From NCBI GenBank assembly GCA_017695115.1, contig JADILV010000079.1:1-64000 (forward strand): 64,000 nt of DNA, in the 5' to 3' direction. Below are positions 1 through 9,254 of this stretch, in pieces; the stretch's first letter is position 1, and each line of letters opens with the position of its first letter. The DNA is from Candidatus Cryptobacteroides avicola (GTDB lineage Bacteria > Bacteroidota > Bacteroidia > Bacteroidales > UBA932). Both the position numbers and the translations under genes were made by a program. The notes beneath the pieces are model-generated. The model did no database searches. It saw only the letters and a list, made by a program, of their open reading frames with translations, and had not been told where the DNA came from.

Positions 1-70
1 AAACCAGTCTTTATATATTCTGTTCAATTCTCCGTATCGGGGAATCAGCGTTGTAATTACATCTTTCATG
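1..70 (-). CDS. 5' end of an unidentified gene running off the left edge (MKDVITTLIPRYGELNRIYKDWF...)
   Basis: ATG at 70..68 on the minus strand, open to the window edge, directly downstream of the YhcG-like ORF. Confidence 0.4.
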
Positions 71-77
71 GACGCAA

Positions 78-1373
78 CTATTTTTGAGTGTTATTGTCTT
101 TGTCAAGGAAAGAGGCCAGTTCTTCTTCCACTTCTTCCACGCTGGGCAACGCTGATTTCAGTTTCTCGGGAATCGCTTTGCTCAATTGGTAATCGCTGAT
201 GCCGATGGGCTGGTCATAGCCTGTCAATGCGTATTGTGCCACAACTTCGTCTTTTCCCTTGCATAGCAACAACCCGATAGTCTTGTTGTCATTCTCTCCC
301 CTCAGTTTATCATCCACCACATTGATGTAGAAGTTCAGTTGTCCTGCATACTCCGGTTTGAATGGGGTAGCCTTTAATTCTACCACGATATATGCGTGCA
401 ACGGAATGGAATATAGAATCAGGTCGGCAAAGAAATCGCTGTTTCCGACTTGGAAGTGCTTCTGCCGGGCAACGAAGGCAAAACCGTTGCCCATTTCCAA
501 CAGGTAGCGGGTAACGTGTTTCACCAGCTGTTCTTCAATATCCCTTTCGTCTGCTTTTTCTTTGGCTCCTGCCAAATCAAAGATGTACGGGTCTTTGAGT
601 AGGTAATTGGCAAGGTCGCTTTGTGGAGCCGGAAGTGTGGTCGTGAAATTGTTTACCTTGTTGTTGCTGATTTGTCGGCTATACAAATCACTGTCAATTT
701 GCATTTTCAATACATTGCTGCTCCATCCCATTTCCACAGACTGCTTCATGTACCAGTAGCTTAGACCTAAAGGTAGCGAACTGTCAAGTATAGTCATTTG
801 GCTTGTCCAGTTTATTTTGGCTATAGGAGAGGTCAAGAAAACTTCTTCTATTTCCCTGATTCCCATCCTGTAAATGGCAGACACGGTTTTTCCCACATCT
901 TCAAATTGCGCAGGAACTTCCTGCGTAATTGCTAATGATTGACAATCAATCGATTGCATTTGCGCAGTAAGTTCCTGCGTAAATTGCTTGTCATTCAGTT
1001 TTAATACTTCATTGGTCACACTCTGTATGGTTGGGACAGACAGGCTTGCATCTGTTTCTATGAAACTTTGCAACGCTCTTAAAGGATATGCTTTTGCAAA
1101 CTGGCACATATAGGTAAGGTTACGTTCCGAATAGCCTTTCTTTTCAGGGTAATGCAGTCGGATAGCCTTTGCCAACTGCTTGATGATTTTGCTTCCCCAT
1201 CCGTGCAGCTGCTGGTGATAAAGGATGTAATTGCCTATCTTCCAGTAATGGAACAGCATTTGTGCATTGGCTGCAACAATCAGCCTTACTTGTGCCTGTT
1301 CTATTTCCGAACCGACCGCTTGTATGAATGCATCAAAATTCGTTTTCTCTATGTTGGATTCCTTGTTGCTCAT
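78..1373 (-). CDS. YhcG/DUF1016 family PDDEXK nuclease domain protein
   Basis: 431 aa; N-terminal 'LFHYWKIGNYI...GWGSKIIKQLAKAI...GYSERNLTYMCQFAKAYP' and C-terminal 'FFADLILYSIPLHAYIVVELKATPFKPEYAGQLNFYINVVDD' are typical of the YhcG/DUF1016 family. Confidence 0.9.
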   Translation of the reverse strand: MSNKESNIEKTNFDAFIQAVGSEIEQAQVRLIVAANAQMLFHYWKIGNYILYHQQLHGWGSKIIKQLAKAIRLHYPEKKGYSERNLTYMCQFAKAYPLRALQSFIETDASLSVPTIQSVTNEVLKLNDKQFTQELTAQMQSIDCQSLAITQEVPAQFEDVGKTVSAIYRMGIREIEEVFLTSPIAKINWTSQMTILDSSLPLGLSYWYMKQSVEMGWSSNVLKMQIDSDLYSRQISNNKVNNFTTTLPAPQSDLANYLLKDPYIFDLAGAKEKADERDIEEQLVKHVTRYLLEMGNGFAFVARQKHFQVGNSDFFADLILYSIPLHAYIVVELKATPFKPEYAGQLNFYINVVDDKLRGENDNKTIGLLLCKGKDEVVAQYALTGYDQPIGISDYQLSKAIPEKLKSALPSVEEVEEELASFLDKDNNTQK

Positions 1374-1436
1374 ATTGTGATGATAATTTCTACAAATATA
1401 GTCATTGGTAACTATCTATGAAACTGTTTGATACTT

Positions 1437-2720
1437 TTATAGTTGATTAAACTTGTTCATGGCATTTGCCTTAATATCATCCGCTATGTCAATGTAGGGT
1501 TTCATAGCTTTGTAGTCGCTGTGTCCCGTCCATTTCATGACCACCTGTGCCGGGATTCCGAGAGCCAGCGCATTGCAGATGAATGTCCTTCTTCCTGCAT
1601 GGGTACTGAGCAAAGCGTATTTGGGTGTGACTTCATCAATACGTTCATTTCCCTTGTAGTAGGTTTCCCGTACAGGCTCGTTGATTTCTGCCAGTTCGCC
1701 CAGCTCTTTCAGGTAATCGTTCATCTTCTGGTTGCTGATGACGGGCAGAGCCATGTAATTCTCGAAATGGATGTCCTTGTATTTGTCCAGTATGGCTTTG
1801 CTGTATTTGTTCAGTTCAATCGTCAGGCTGTCGGCAGTCTTGACTGTGGTTATTTCGATGTGGTCGGACTTCACATCGCTTCTTTTCAGATTGCGAACAT
1901 CCGAATACCGCAAACTCGTAAAGCAGCAGAACAGGAAAACATCACGCACACGTTCCAGGTATTGCTTATCCTTGGGTATCTGGTAGTCTTTCAGCTTGTT
2001 CAGTTCATCCCAAGTCAGGAAGATTACTTTTTTCGAGGTGGTTTTCAGTTTCGGTTTGAACGTATCGTATGCAATGTTCTGATGATGTCCTTTCTTGAAG
2101 CTCCAGCGCAGGAACCATTTGAGGAATCCCATTTGCTTGCCGATGGTGCTGTTTCTCATATCCTTGGTGTCACGCAGGAAGTTGACGTATTCGTTCAATC
2201 CAAACTCGTTGAAATAGTTGAACGTTGCATCCTCCTTGAACTCTTTGAGGTGGTTCCTCACTGCTGCAAATTTTTCATAGGTGGATGCCGTCCAGTTATT
2301 CTGGTTACCGCACTCTTTTACAAACTCATCGAACACCTCCCAAAAGCTGACAGGGGCTTCTTCCGGCTGTTCTTCGCTGGTGTCTTTCATTCTCATGTTG
2401 AAAGCTTCCTTCAACTGTTGGGTCGTTGGCATGACCTCCTGCACCTCAAATTCCTTGAAAATATTCTGGATTTCGGCATAGTATTTCAGCAAGTCCGTAT
2501 TGATTTCGGCTGCACTTTGCTTTAGCTTGTTGGTACATCCGTTCTTTACCCGCTGCTTATCTGCATCCCATTTGGCTACGTCAATCCGGTAGCCCGTTGT
2601 AAACTCGATGCGTTGGCTGGCAAAGATGACACGCATACGGATGGGTACGTTCTCTACGATTGGCACACCGTTCTTTTTCCGGCTCTCCAATGCAAAAATG
2701 ATGTTGCGCTTGATATTCAT
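1437..2720 (-). CDS. Tyrosine-type site-specific integrase
   Basis: 'FLFCCFTSLRYSDVRNLKRSDV', 'HAGRRTFICNALALGIPAQVVMKWTGHSDYKAMKPYIDIA' carry the R..HxxR..H..Y catalytic pattern. Likely start is MNIKRNIIF (2720) rather than 2762. Confidence 0.92.
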   Translation of the reverse strand: MNIKRNIIFALESRKKNGVPIVENVPIRMRVIFASQRIEFTTGYRIDVAKWDADKQRVKNGCTNKLKQSAAEINTDLLKYYAEIQNIFKEFEVQEVMPTTQQLKEAFNMRMKDTSEEQPEEAPVSFWEVFDEFVKECGNQNNWTASTYEKFAAVRNHLKEFKEDATFNYFNEFGLNEYVNFLRDTKDMRNSTIGKQMGFLKWFLRWSFKKGHHQNIAYDTFKPKLKTTSKKVIFLTWDELNKLKDYQIPKDKQYLERVRDVFLFCCFTSLRYSDVRNLKRSDVKSDHIEITTVKTADSLTIELNKYSKAILDKYKDIHFENYMALPVISNQKMNDYLKELGELAEINEPVRETYYKGNERIDEVTPKYALLSTHAGRRTFICNALALGIPAQVVMKWTGHSDYKAMKPYIDIADDIKANAMNKFNQL

Positions 2721-2869
2721 AATTGGGTGCGTTTGAAATTCTACACCCAAATATACACCCAATTATTGAGATAGCAAAAGACATTTAGAAACATTTACTT
2801 TTACTCTATATTGTAATTTACACTTGATTATCAGTCGTTTGCAGTTTTATGATATTCTGTGAAAGTATA

Positions 2870-2893
2870 AGTTCGAGAGCCTGTCTCTCCGCA
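2870..2893 (+). other. Possible tRNA-Ser 3'-end remnant (candidate att site)
   Basis: AGTTCGAGAGCCTGTCTCTCCGCA has the layout T-loop TTCGAGA, 5-nt T-stem half, TCTCTCC acceptor half, G73, CA. Position 61 is not the expected C and no 5' part of a tRNA precedes it. Confidence 0.3.
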
Positions 2894-2897
2894 TTTT

Positions 2898-2937
2898 AAT
2901 CGCTGCAAGTCGATAAACATCAGGACTTGCAGCGATT
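2898..2937. terminator. Perfect 14-bp inverted repeat, likely bidirectional terminator
   Basis: AATCGCTGCAAGTC-(12 nt)-GACTTGCAGCGATT followed by TTTC on + and preceded by AAAAT-type sequence for the minus strand. Confidence 0.6.
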
Positions 2938-2976
2938 TTCATTATATCAATCATCCAAAAGGGATATAACTGACCA

Positions 2977-4344
2977 TCAATTCCCTATACCGTCAGCCGG
3001 ATAAGAAAGGGTCGCAATATAAGACAGATAGAAATCTTCCACATCGGACCACCTGTAATACGGCCAGGAATATTCCCTGACAGGGAGGTGCATCTCATGC
3101 TCGTTGTGCATGACCTTCACAAGGACCTCGGAACCGTCGTTGCCGGAAGCGCCGGACTCAGGACGGTAGAAAATGAACTGGACATTGGTCGCCATCGGCG
3201 TCAGCCGGAATACAGACCATGCCTCGGCAACGGCGGCCGGATCCGTATCCTTACCTTCTATCCCGAAATCGAACTCCTTGAACTGCAACAGGGTCAGAAG
3301 CGGCATTATGCTGGTATCATGACCGAATCTCAGGTCCGCGGACACTCCCCCTCCGGAGACAGCCTCATCGGCACGCATTATAATATCTTCAAGAAGTATT
3401 CTGGCATAGTATTCTGAGGCACCTTTGTTTATGGAAGAAGGACCGTCGAGGACATAGAAATAATAATTGTCATAGATATTCTGGAAATACAGTTCCTCGG
3501 CAGTGAACAGGTCCCATAACGAGACCTTGCCTTGCAGCTCCGTGCTCTGGACATTGACGGCAAAACGGTAGAGCCCGTGCACCAGGTCTATGGCCTGCTG
3601 CTGTGTGAAGAAAGACGGGTCGGAGAAAAGGCGGCCCATAAGCCGTCCCGGCCTGACATACCCGGGAGCCATTTCCCGGTAATCGTCTCTCCATTTGCCT
3701 TTCTTGACAAAGTGCTTGAAGTCATCGCTGAGCTCCGGATTGGCTTCGTTGTGATAGCAATTCAATATACGGGTGGTCCGGAGATCGGACGAGCGCTCTA
3801 TCTGCAAAGACGGATTCTGTTCCTTCAGACTTTCACAGAAAGCGGCCATACTGAGGATACAGCGCGGATACGTAGTGGACGAAGCGTTGATTCTGGCATT
3901 ATCTTCAAACACCTGAGGGAATGAGGCGATCATCCTGCCGGCTATTTCCTTGTGCTGTCTGGTCCCGAGCGGAGTGAGCGCTCCGGCACGCCCTGCCGCA
4001 TCCTCATATATTGCCTTTACCCGCAAATACACATCCTCCCCGAAAGGAGTGAGGATTCCGGCCTCTGCCGCCGAATCGAACATGTCCATGACTTTTGAAT
4101 AATCCGTCTCCCGGGAGAGCCACCTGGAACCGTGCCTGCCGTAATGGCTGATATAGAAAGGTTCGTACCCTTGCGGGGCAGGAGTCTGCTCCGGAGCGTC
4201 ATAGACATAATGGTAATAGACCCCTCCTGACTTATAGATATCACCGTTAATTTCTTCCAGCACTGTCTGCCCGTAAACAGGAGACACGACAAAAAACAGC
4301 AGTAAAAGCAGTACCGCCTTCATAATATTCTTTACCATTTTCAT
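2977..4344 (-). CDS. Secreted histidine acid phosphatase (MINPP-like)
   Basis: Signal peptide; 'FYISHYGRHGSRWLS' (RHG motif) and 'LRFGHDTSIMPLL' (C-terminal HD). Confidence 0.8.
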   Translation of the reverse strand: MKMVKNIMKAVLLLLLFFVVSPVYGQTVLEEINGDIYKSGGVYYHYVYDAPEQTPAPQGYEPFYISHYGRHGSRWLSRETDYSKVMDMFDSAAEAGILTPFGEDVYLRVKAIYEDAAGRAGALTPLGTRQHKEIAGRMIASFPQVFEDNARINASSTTYPRCILSMAAFCESLKEQNPSLQIERSSDLRTTRILNCYHNEANPELSDDFKHFVKKGKWRDDYREMAPGYVRPGRLMGRLFSDPSFFTQQQAIDLVHGLYRFAVNVQSTELQGKVSLWDLFTAEELYFQNIYDNYYFYVLDGPSSINKGASEYYARILLEDIIMRADEAVSGGGVSADLRFGHDTSIMPLLTLLQFKEFDFGIEGKDTDPAAVAEAWSVFRLTPMATNVQFIFYRPESGASGNDGSEVLVKVMHNEHEMHLPVREYSWPYYRWSDVEDFYLSYIATLSYPADGIGN

Positions 4345-4350
4345 CCGTTA

Positions 4351-4860
4351 TTAAAAATATGTCACTATCTCGTCCAGAGGTTTTCTCTCTGACGGCCGGT
4401 CCGGCTCTGAAGCCGCATAGCCGACAGGGACTATGGCTACAGGAGCAGTTTCCGGAGGGAGGCCAAAGCCTGACCTGAATTTTTCCACATCGAAATTGCA
4501 GACCCAGCAGCTGCCGAGACCGGCCTGCGCTGCGGCAAGGCAGATATGTTCGACAGCGATGGCAGCATCGATATCCCCATGGTTCTTTCCGTCATATCTG
4601 CGCGTCCATGCAGACGGATAGTCCGCGCAGACTACGATATACAAAGGCGCTTCCTTCAGCCAGTCGCGCGAATAGCATTCCTGGACGAGCTTCCTTTTTT
4701 CATCGCTTTCAATTACAAGAAAACGCCACGGCTGGCGGTTCACAGCCGATGGCGCCACCCTGGCACATTCCAGTATATAGTCTATTTTTTCCTTTTCTAC
4801 CTTGTCCGGTCTGTATGACCTTGCGGAAAAACGCTTTTTTGCCAATTCAAGAAAATCCAT
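4351..4860 (-). CDS. Nitroreductase family protein
   Basis: 'KKRFSARSYRPDKVEKEKIDYILECARVAPSAVNRQPWRFLVI' and 'AAQAGLGSCWVCNF'. Confidence 0.88.
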   Translation of the reverse strand: MDFLELAKKRFSARSYRPDKVEKEKIDYILECARVAPSAVNRQPWRFLVIESDEKRKLVQECYSRDWLKEAPLYIVVCADYPSAWTRRYDGKNHGDIDAAIAVEHICLAAAQAGLGSCWVCNFDVEKFRSGFGLPPETAPVAIVPVGYAASEPDRPSERKPLDEIVTYF

Positions 4861-4897
4861 ATTGTCCGATTGCTTAAATTTCCTGTTCCGCTATCCG

Positions 4898-5503
4898 CTA
4901 TTTGACGAAATGTACATAACCGGCCTTGCGTGGGGCAGGTGTCGGATATTCGCCGGCAGTATAACCGAGTATGCAGTTGCCTATCCCTTCATAATCACCT
5001 TCGATCCCCCACTCTTTAAGGAGAGCCTTGCCTTCTTCGCTGTCAAACACTTCCTTTGCCCTGTGAATCCAGCAGCTGCCAAGACCGACGGCATGTGCGG
5101 CGTTAAGAAGGTTTCCCATGACCAGAGCGCCGTCATATACGTGCGTAGGGACATTCCTGTCCGCAAGCACTACCAATACCACAGGCGCTCCGTAGAACGG
5201 ATCCTTGTCACCGCCCATGACACCTGCGTTCAACCGTGCGATACGGTCGCGGACAGCCTTGTCCGTAACGGCGACTATAATCGGGGACTGCCGTCCCATC
5301 CCTGTAGGGGCGTATGTCCCGGCCTCAACGACTTTCTCGATAAGTTCCATCTCCGGCATCCTGTCCTGATAGGAACGGACGGCACGCCGCGTCTTCAGAT
5401 TTTCAAGAGTTTCATTCTGTTCCATAGCTGTTTCCTTCTGTGTATCCGTGCATGATGTCAGGATTCCCAACATCAAAGCCAATGATAAAATACAATATCT
5501 CAT
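4898..5503 (-). CDS. Nitroreductase family protein with lipoprotein signal
   Basis: MRYCILSLALMLGILTSCTD lipobox followed by nitroreductase core 'LKTRRAVRSYQDRMPEMELIEKVVEAGTYAPTGMGRQSPIIV'. Confidence 0.85.
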   Translation of the reverse strand: MRYCILSLALMLGILTSCTDTQKETAMEQNETLENLKTRRAVRSYQDRMPEMELIEKVVEAGTYAPTGMGRQSPIIVAVTDKAVRDRIARLNAGVMGGDKDPFYGAPVVLVVLADRNVPTHVYDGALVMGNLLNAAHAVGLGSCWIHRAKEVFDSEEGKALLKEWGIEGDYEGIGNCILGYTAGEYPTPAPRKAGYVHFVK

Positions 5504-5663
5504 AGTTTCATGAATTTGGATGTCTTGCCAATCATGACAAAGATATGATTTTTGGTTTATATTTCCCGGACAATTTGAATTTGACATTGCCGGCGCTATC
5601 ATAATTTTGAGATTAGTGTAATTTTAACTTCGATAAATTTTTGAGATTAATGTAGTTGTATGC

Positions 5664-5671
5664 TATCTTTG
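5664..5671 (+). promoter_or_regulatory. Candidate -7 box (TATCTTTG) upstream of the sigma operon, with upstream direct repeats
   Basis: Matches Bacteroidetes TAnnTTTG; TTTTGAGATTAGTGTA (5605-5620) and TTTTGAGATTAATGTA (5639-5654) lie just upstream. Confidence 0.4.
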
Positions 5672-5851
5672 TGCTTGCTGATAACATCATATATGATTAT
5701 TAAAGATATGCTTCGGACTTTTCCTCGAATTTTTCCGGAGACATTTATGTGCCGGATAACCAAGTATTCGCTTATCCGGAGGAAAAAATCTCATGAAAAT
5801 TTTACTTCTTTACCACTTCTGCGTATAACATGCAGAAAATAAGGAAAACGG

Positions 5852-6424
5852 ATGGCAGACAAGACAGAAACAGACGATGCCTTACTGATGGCGGCCATAT
5901 CCGGAGGGGACGGGAATGCCCTGCGGCTTCTGATACGGAAATACAGGCCGCTCGTATTCCGGACTGCACTGAGGATCATGTGCCGGAGCTGTGAAGCAGA
6001 GGACATTACCCAGGATGTGTTCATCAAGGTATGGCAGCAGGCCGGACGGTACAACGGGCAAAGCAGCCTGTCCACATGGCTTTACAGGATTACCGCAAAT
6101 CTTTCCCTGGACAAACTCAGGAGACGGAAACTCATTCCTTCATGGATAAGCAACGGCATGTCCGGAAAAAACGGAGACAGGACGGAAATCTCTGCGGAAG
6201 ACAGGCTTATAGCTTCAGAAGAATGGGAAATCTTCGTTAAGGCATCGGAAAAGCTGAGCCCGAAGCAGCGTATGATATTCACATTAAAAGAAATAGAAGA
6301 ACTTGATACAGAAGAGGTAACACGAATAACAGGCATGAATGCGGACCAGATTAAAAGCAACCTGTATCTGGCACGCAGGACAGTCAGGAAAATCATAATG
6401 GAATACAATCATGGAAAAGAATGA
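5852..6424 (+). CDS. ECF-type RNA polymerase sigma factor
   Basis: 'LVFRTALRIMCRSCEAEDITQDVFIKVWQQAGRYNGQSSLSTWLYRITANLSLDKLRRRK' region 2 and a C-terminal HTH. Confidence 0.93.
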   Translation: MADKTETDDALLMAAISGGDGNALRLLIRKYRPLVFRTALRIMCRSCEAEDITQDVFIKVWQQAGRYNGQSSLSTWLYRITANLSLDKLRRRKLIPSWISNGMSGKNGDRTEISAEDRLIASEEWEIFVKASEKLSPKQRMIFTLKEIEELDTEEVTRITGMNADQIKSNLYLARRTVRKIIMEYNHGKE

Positions 6425-6785
6425 TGACGGGCTATACACCGGACTGCTTGACAGAATAAGAGAAGCAGGAAAAGGCATTGCCGCATCGGAAGCCGGGGAG
6501 CTTGCTACGGAAGAAGCGGTAATCAGGCGCATCCGGCAAAAAGGAAAGGCATCGGAAGTCCTCCGTCCCGTAGCCGCTGCCGCAGCCATCACGGCGATAG
6601 CTGCGGTCTTGTCCGGGACCAGGTCACTGCCAGAGCGACACAATAACCCCGGATACGCAGAATACTCCGTGAGAGAGTCCGTGCCGGCCTCTGCAGAACC
6701 TAAAATATATACGGCATACAAAAATTCCAGAAAGCTTAAGGAAAAAATAATGCCGGAACTTCCATATACAATCTCAGAAAAATGA
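6411..6785 (+). CDS. Small single-TM protein, putative anti-sigma factor
   Basis: 14-bp overlap with the sigma gene; one hydrophobic segment (VLRPVAAAAAITAIAAVLSG) after about 65 residues. Confidence 0.5.
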   Translation: MEKNDDGLYTGLLDRIREAGKGIAASEAGELATEEAVIRRIRQKGKASEVLRPVAAAAAITAIAAVLSGTRSLPERHNNPGYAEYSVRESVPASAEPKIYTAYKNSRKLKEKIMPELPYTISEK

Positions 6786-7837
6786 ACATCATGAAACGGA
6801 TACCACTTACATTCCCGATTCTCGTGGCCCTGGCAGCATCTTCATGCTCGACATACTACAATTACATGACAACCGACATCCGCAAAGACCTGTCAGCGGT
6901 CAGGACCGTCTACGCTCAAGCCGACTCGGCATACCTGGCAGGGAACACGGACAACAGCCCCTTCTTCTTCAGGACAGACACCCTCTGGACAACAGGGCTT
7001 GTCGGAGAGCCTTTCGCCAAAAACTTCTACGATGAAACCAGGGAATTGAATGCATTTGCGTCCGCAAATCTGGGCAGCGCCAGCGGAAATACGATGATTG
7101 CCGCCGATGAAAGTCTGGAAGGCAATCCCCTTCTCGCACCGGAGGAATCGGTCATCAAAAGATTCCGCTGGTTCTACACTACCTATACTTACAAAGCCGT
7201 ATACAGGCAGATCACAGACCTGCCTGTACCTGTTTCCGAGTATCTGGACGAAAAAGAGCAGGACATTTTTTTCAGAAACGCGGCATCCCCTGCCGGCTGG
7301 AACGGAGTGGAAATGTATTATCTGCTTGACGATATGAATTCCAGGTTTGCAAAATGGTATGTACACTGCACATTCAAGGCAAGCTACGACATCATCTACA
7401 GCCTTGCCTCCCCTGACATGTGCGGCCGGATGGAAAATTTCGCAGAAGAAAATCTGGAAAAGATACTCTCGTCCGACGAAGACGTTACGCCTGAGTCATT
7501 ATGCTCAATGCTGGACCGGCACTTCAAGACAGACACCTTTACCGGACTGTATACTGAAAATGAAAATGCAGCCGACAGCCTGTACAGCGAAAAAGAAAAT
7601 GCAATCAACGACTTTGAAGTAACTCTCATTTCAGAGATACGGCTTCCGGGAAGGCTGACAAGGGCCAATGCGCCGGCATACAATGACGGTAATCCCCAAT
7701 GGAAAATCGACGGATACCGCCTGCTATGCGGCAGCCTGACCCTTGAAGCCTCGTCAAGGACTGCAAATATATGGGCTCTCGCAGTCACTTTCCTCCTTCT
7801 GGCAGGTATACTGTACCTTTTAAGACGCAGATTCTGA
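6782..7837 (+). CDS. Hypothetical lipoprotein with C-terminal TM helix
   Basis: Lipobox LVALAASSC; C-terminal WALAVTFLLLAGILYLLRRRF; ATGA overlap with the preceding gene. Confidence 0.7.
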   Translation: MNIMKRIPLTFPILVALAASSCSTYYNYMTTDIRKDLSAVRTVYAQADSAYLAGNTDNSPFFFRTDTLWTTGLVGEPFAKNFYDETRELNAFASANLGSASGNTMIAADESLEGNPLLAPEESVIKRFRWFYTTYTYKAVYRQITDLPVPVSEYLDEKEQDIFFRNAASPAGWNGVEMYYLLDDMNSRFAKWYVHCTFKASYDIIYSLASPDMCGRMENFAEENLEKILSSDEDVTPESLCSMLDRHFKTDTFTGLYTENENAADSLYSEKENAINDFEVTLISEIRLPGRLTRANAPAYNDGNPQWKIDGYRLLCGSLTLEASSRTANIWALAVTFLLLAGILYLLRRRF

Positions 7838-7892
7838 AAGGGTTTCCGACAGTTCCTCCGGAATGACGGACTCAGGGCCGCTGGAAAACTGT

Positions 7893-9242
7893 CTATTTGG
7901 CTTTTGCATTCCATACAGTAAGGGTACAAAGCACAGAAAGGACGGCTGCACCTATCCAAAACCATGATACAATGGAAAAATCATATAGTGCAGTACCGTC
8001 GCCTATGCTTTTACCGCTCTGAATAGTAAATCCGCTGATAAGGTCCTGCAGGGCAGCTCCGACATAACTTGCTATACCTACTACCCCGAGTGCGGCCCCG
8101 GAGGCTTTCTTTGATACAATGTCTACTGCCATAAGGCCTCCCAGGAAACAAATAAGGGCACCGATAGCCAAACCGAATATGACCATGCTCACCGCATCCA
8201 GCCAGAAACAGTCTTCCGGGCCGAACAGGAACAGTGTCAGTCCAAGAATATTCATCAACCCGAATATCAGGGCAGGGACATTCCTGCGGCCCCCGAAGAA
8301 TCTGTCTGACACGAACCCGGATGCGACAGTCCCCACGATGCCGCATACCGAACTGATAGATATTACGGAGCTGGCCTCCAGATTTGTGTATCCTTTGTCT
8401 GCTTCAAGAAAGAAGATCCCCCAACTGTTGACGGCATACCTGGAGATATACATAAAAGCACTTGCGAGAGCAAGCATCCATACCGCCGGATTCTTCAGAA
8501 CCTCTTTTTGATATTGACCGACAGTCTTCCCGTCCGATTCTTCAGTCTTCAGAGCCTCTGCAGTCTGGTCTTTCTTATAGACTGATACAGGAGGCAGACC
8601 ACAGCTCTGCGGTGTATCGCGCATAAATACCGCGACTATCAGAAACCCCAGGAAACCAAGTACAGCCGCCCCTCTGAATCCCCACTGCCAACCAAGGGCG
8701 GCGACTATGGCGGCGGTGACTATGAATGTAATGGCTTCGCCGATATTATGGCTTGAAGACCATAAACCGTAGAATGTCCCTCTCTCTTTATTTCCGAACC
8801 ATCGTGACAGCCCCACTACACATGGTGCCGCGCCCATGGACTGTGACCAGCCGTTAATGGCCCAGAGAACCATAAAGACAGCGAATGACGTGGAGAATCC
8901 CAATATGAGATTAATCAGGGCCGTAATCAGAAGGCCTGCTGACATGAAGCGGCGGATATTGCTTCTGTCCGCGAGGAAGCCGTTTGTCAGTTTCCCTACG
9001 GCATAGGTTATGAACAGTCCGGACCCTATCATACCCAGTTCTGCTTCAGACAGTACTCCGGCATCGACAATAGGTTTCTTTATTACATTCAGACTCAGTC
9101 TGCATACATAGTAAAGTCCATAACCGAAAGTGGCCGAAAGGAAAAACGACCAGCGGAGCCGTGTATAACGGCTTTTGATCTCACCCGGATCAGACAACTG
9201 CTCTGATGCCGGGGAGACCGAAAAAAATTTCAATATATTCAT
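7893..9242 (-). CDS. MFS transporter, OPA (GlpT/UhpT/UhpC-like) family
   Basis: 'FLSATFGYGLYYVCRLSLNVIKKPI', 'NGWSQSMGAAPCVVGLSRWF', 'RGTFYGLWSSSHNIGEA'. Confidence 0.88.
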   Translation of the reverse strand: MNILKFFSVSPASEQLSDPGEIKSRYTRLRWSFFLSATFGYGLYYVCRLSLNVIKKPIVDAGVLSEAELGMIGSGLFITYAVGKLTNGFLADRSNIRRFMSAGLLITALINLILGFSTSFAVFMVLWAINGWSQSMGAAPCVVGLSRWFGNKERGTFYGLWSSSHNIGEAITFIVTAAIVAALGWQWGFRGAAVLGFLGFLIVAVFMRDTPQSCGLPPVSVYKKDQTAEALKTEESDGKTVGQYQKEVLKNPAVWMLALASAFMYISRYAVNSWGIFFLEADKGYTNLEASSVISISSVCGIVGTVASGFVSDRFFGGRRNVPALIFGLMNILGLTLFLFGPEDCFWLDAVSMVIFGLAIGALICFLGGLMAVDIVSKKASGAALGVVGIASYVGAALQDLISGFTIQSGKSIGDGTALYDFSIVSWFWIGAAVLSVLCTLTVWNAKAK

Positions 9243-9254
9243 GACTTCCAGTTC

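Noticed and set aside
1443-2525. 360-aa plus-strand ORF
   Set aside because: Antisense to the integrase; no motifs.
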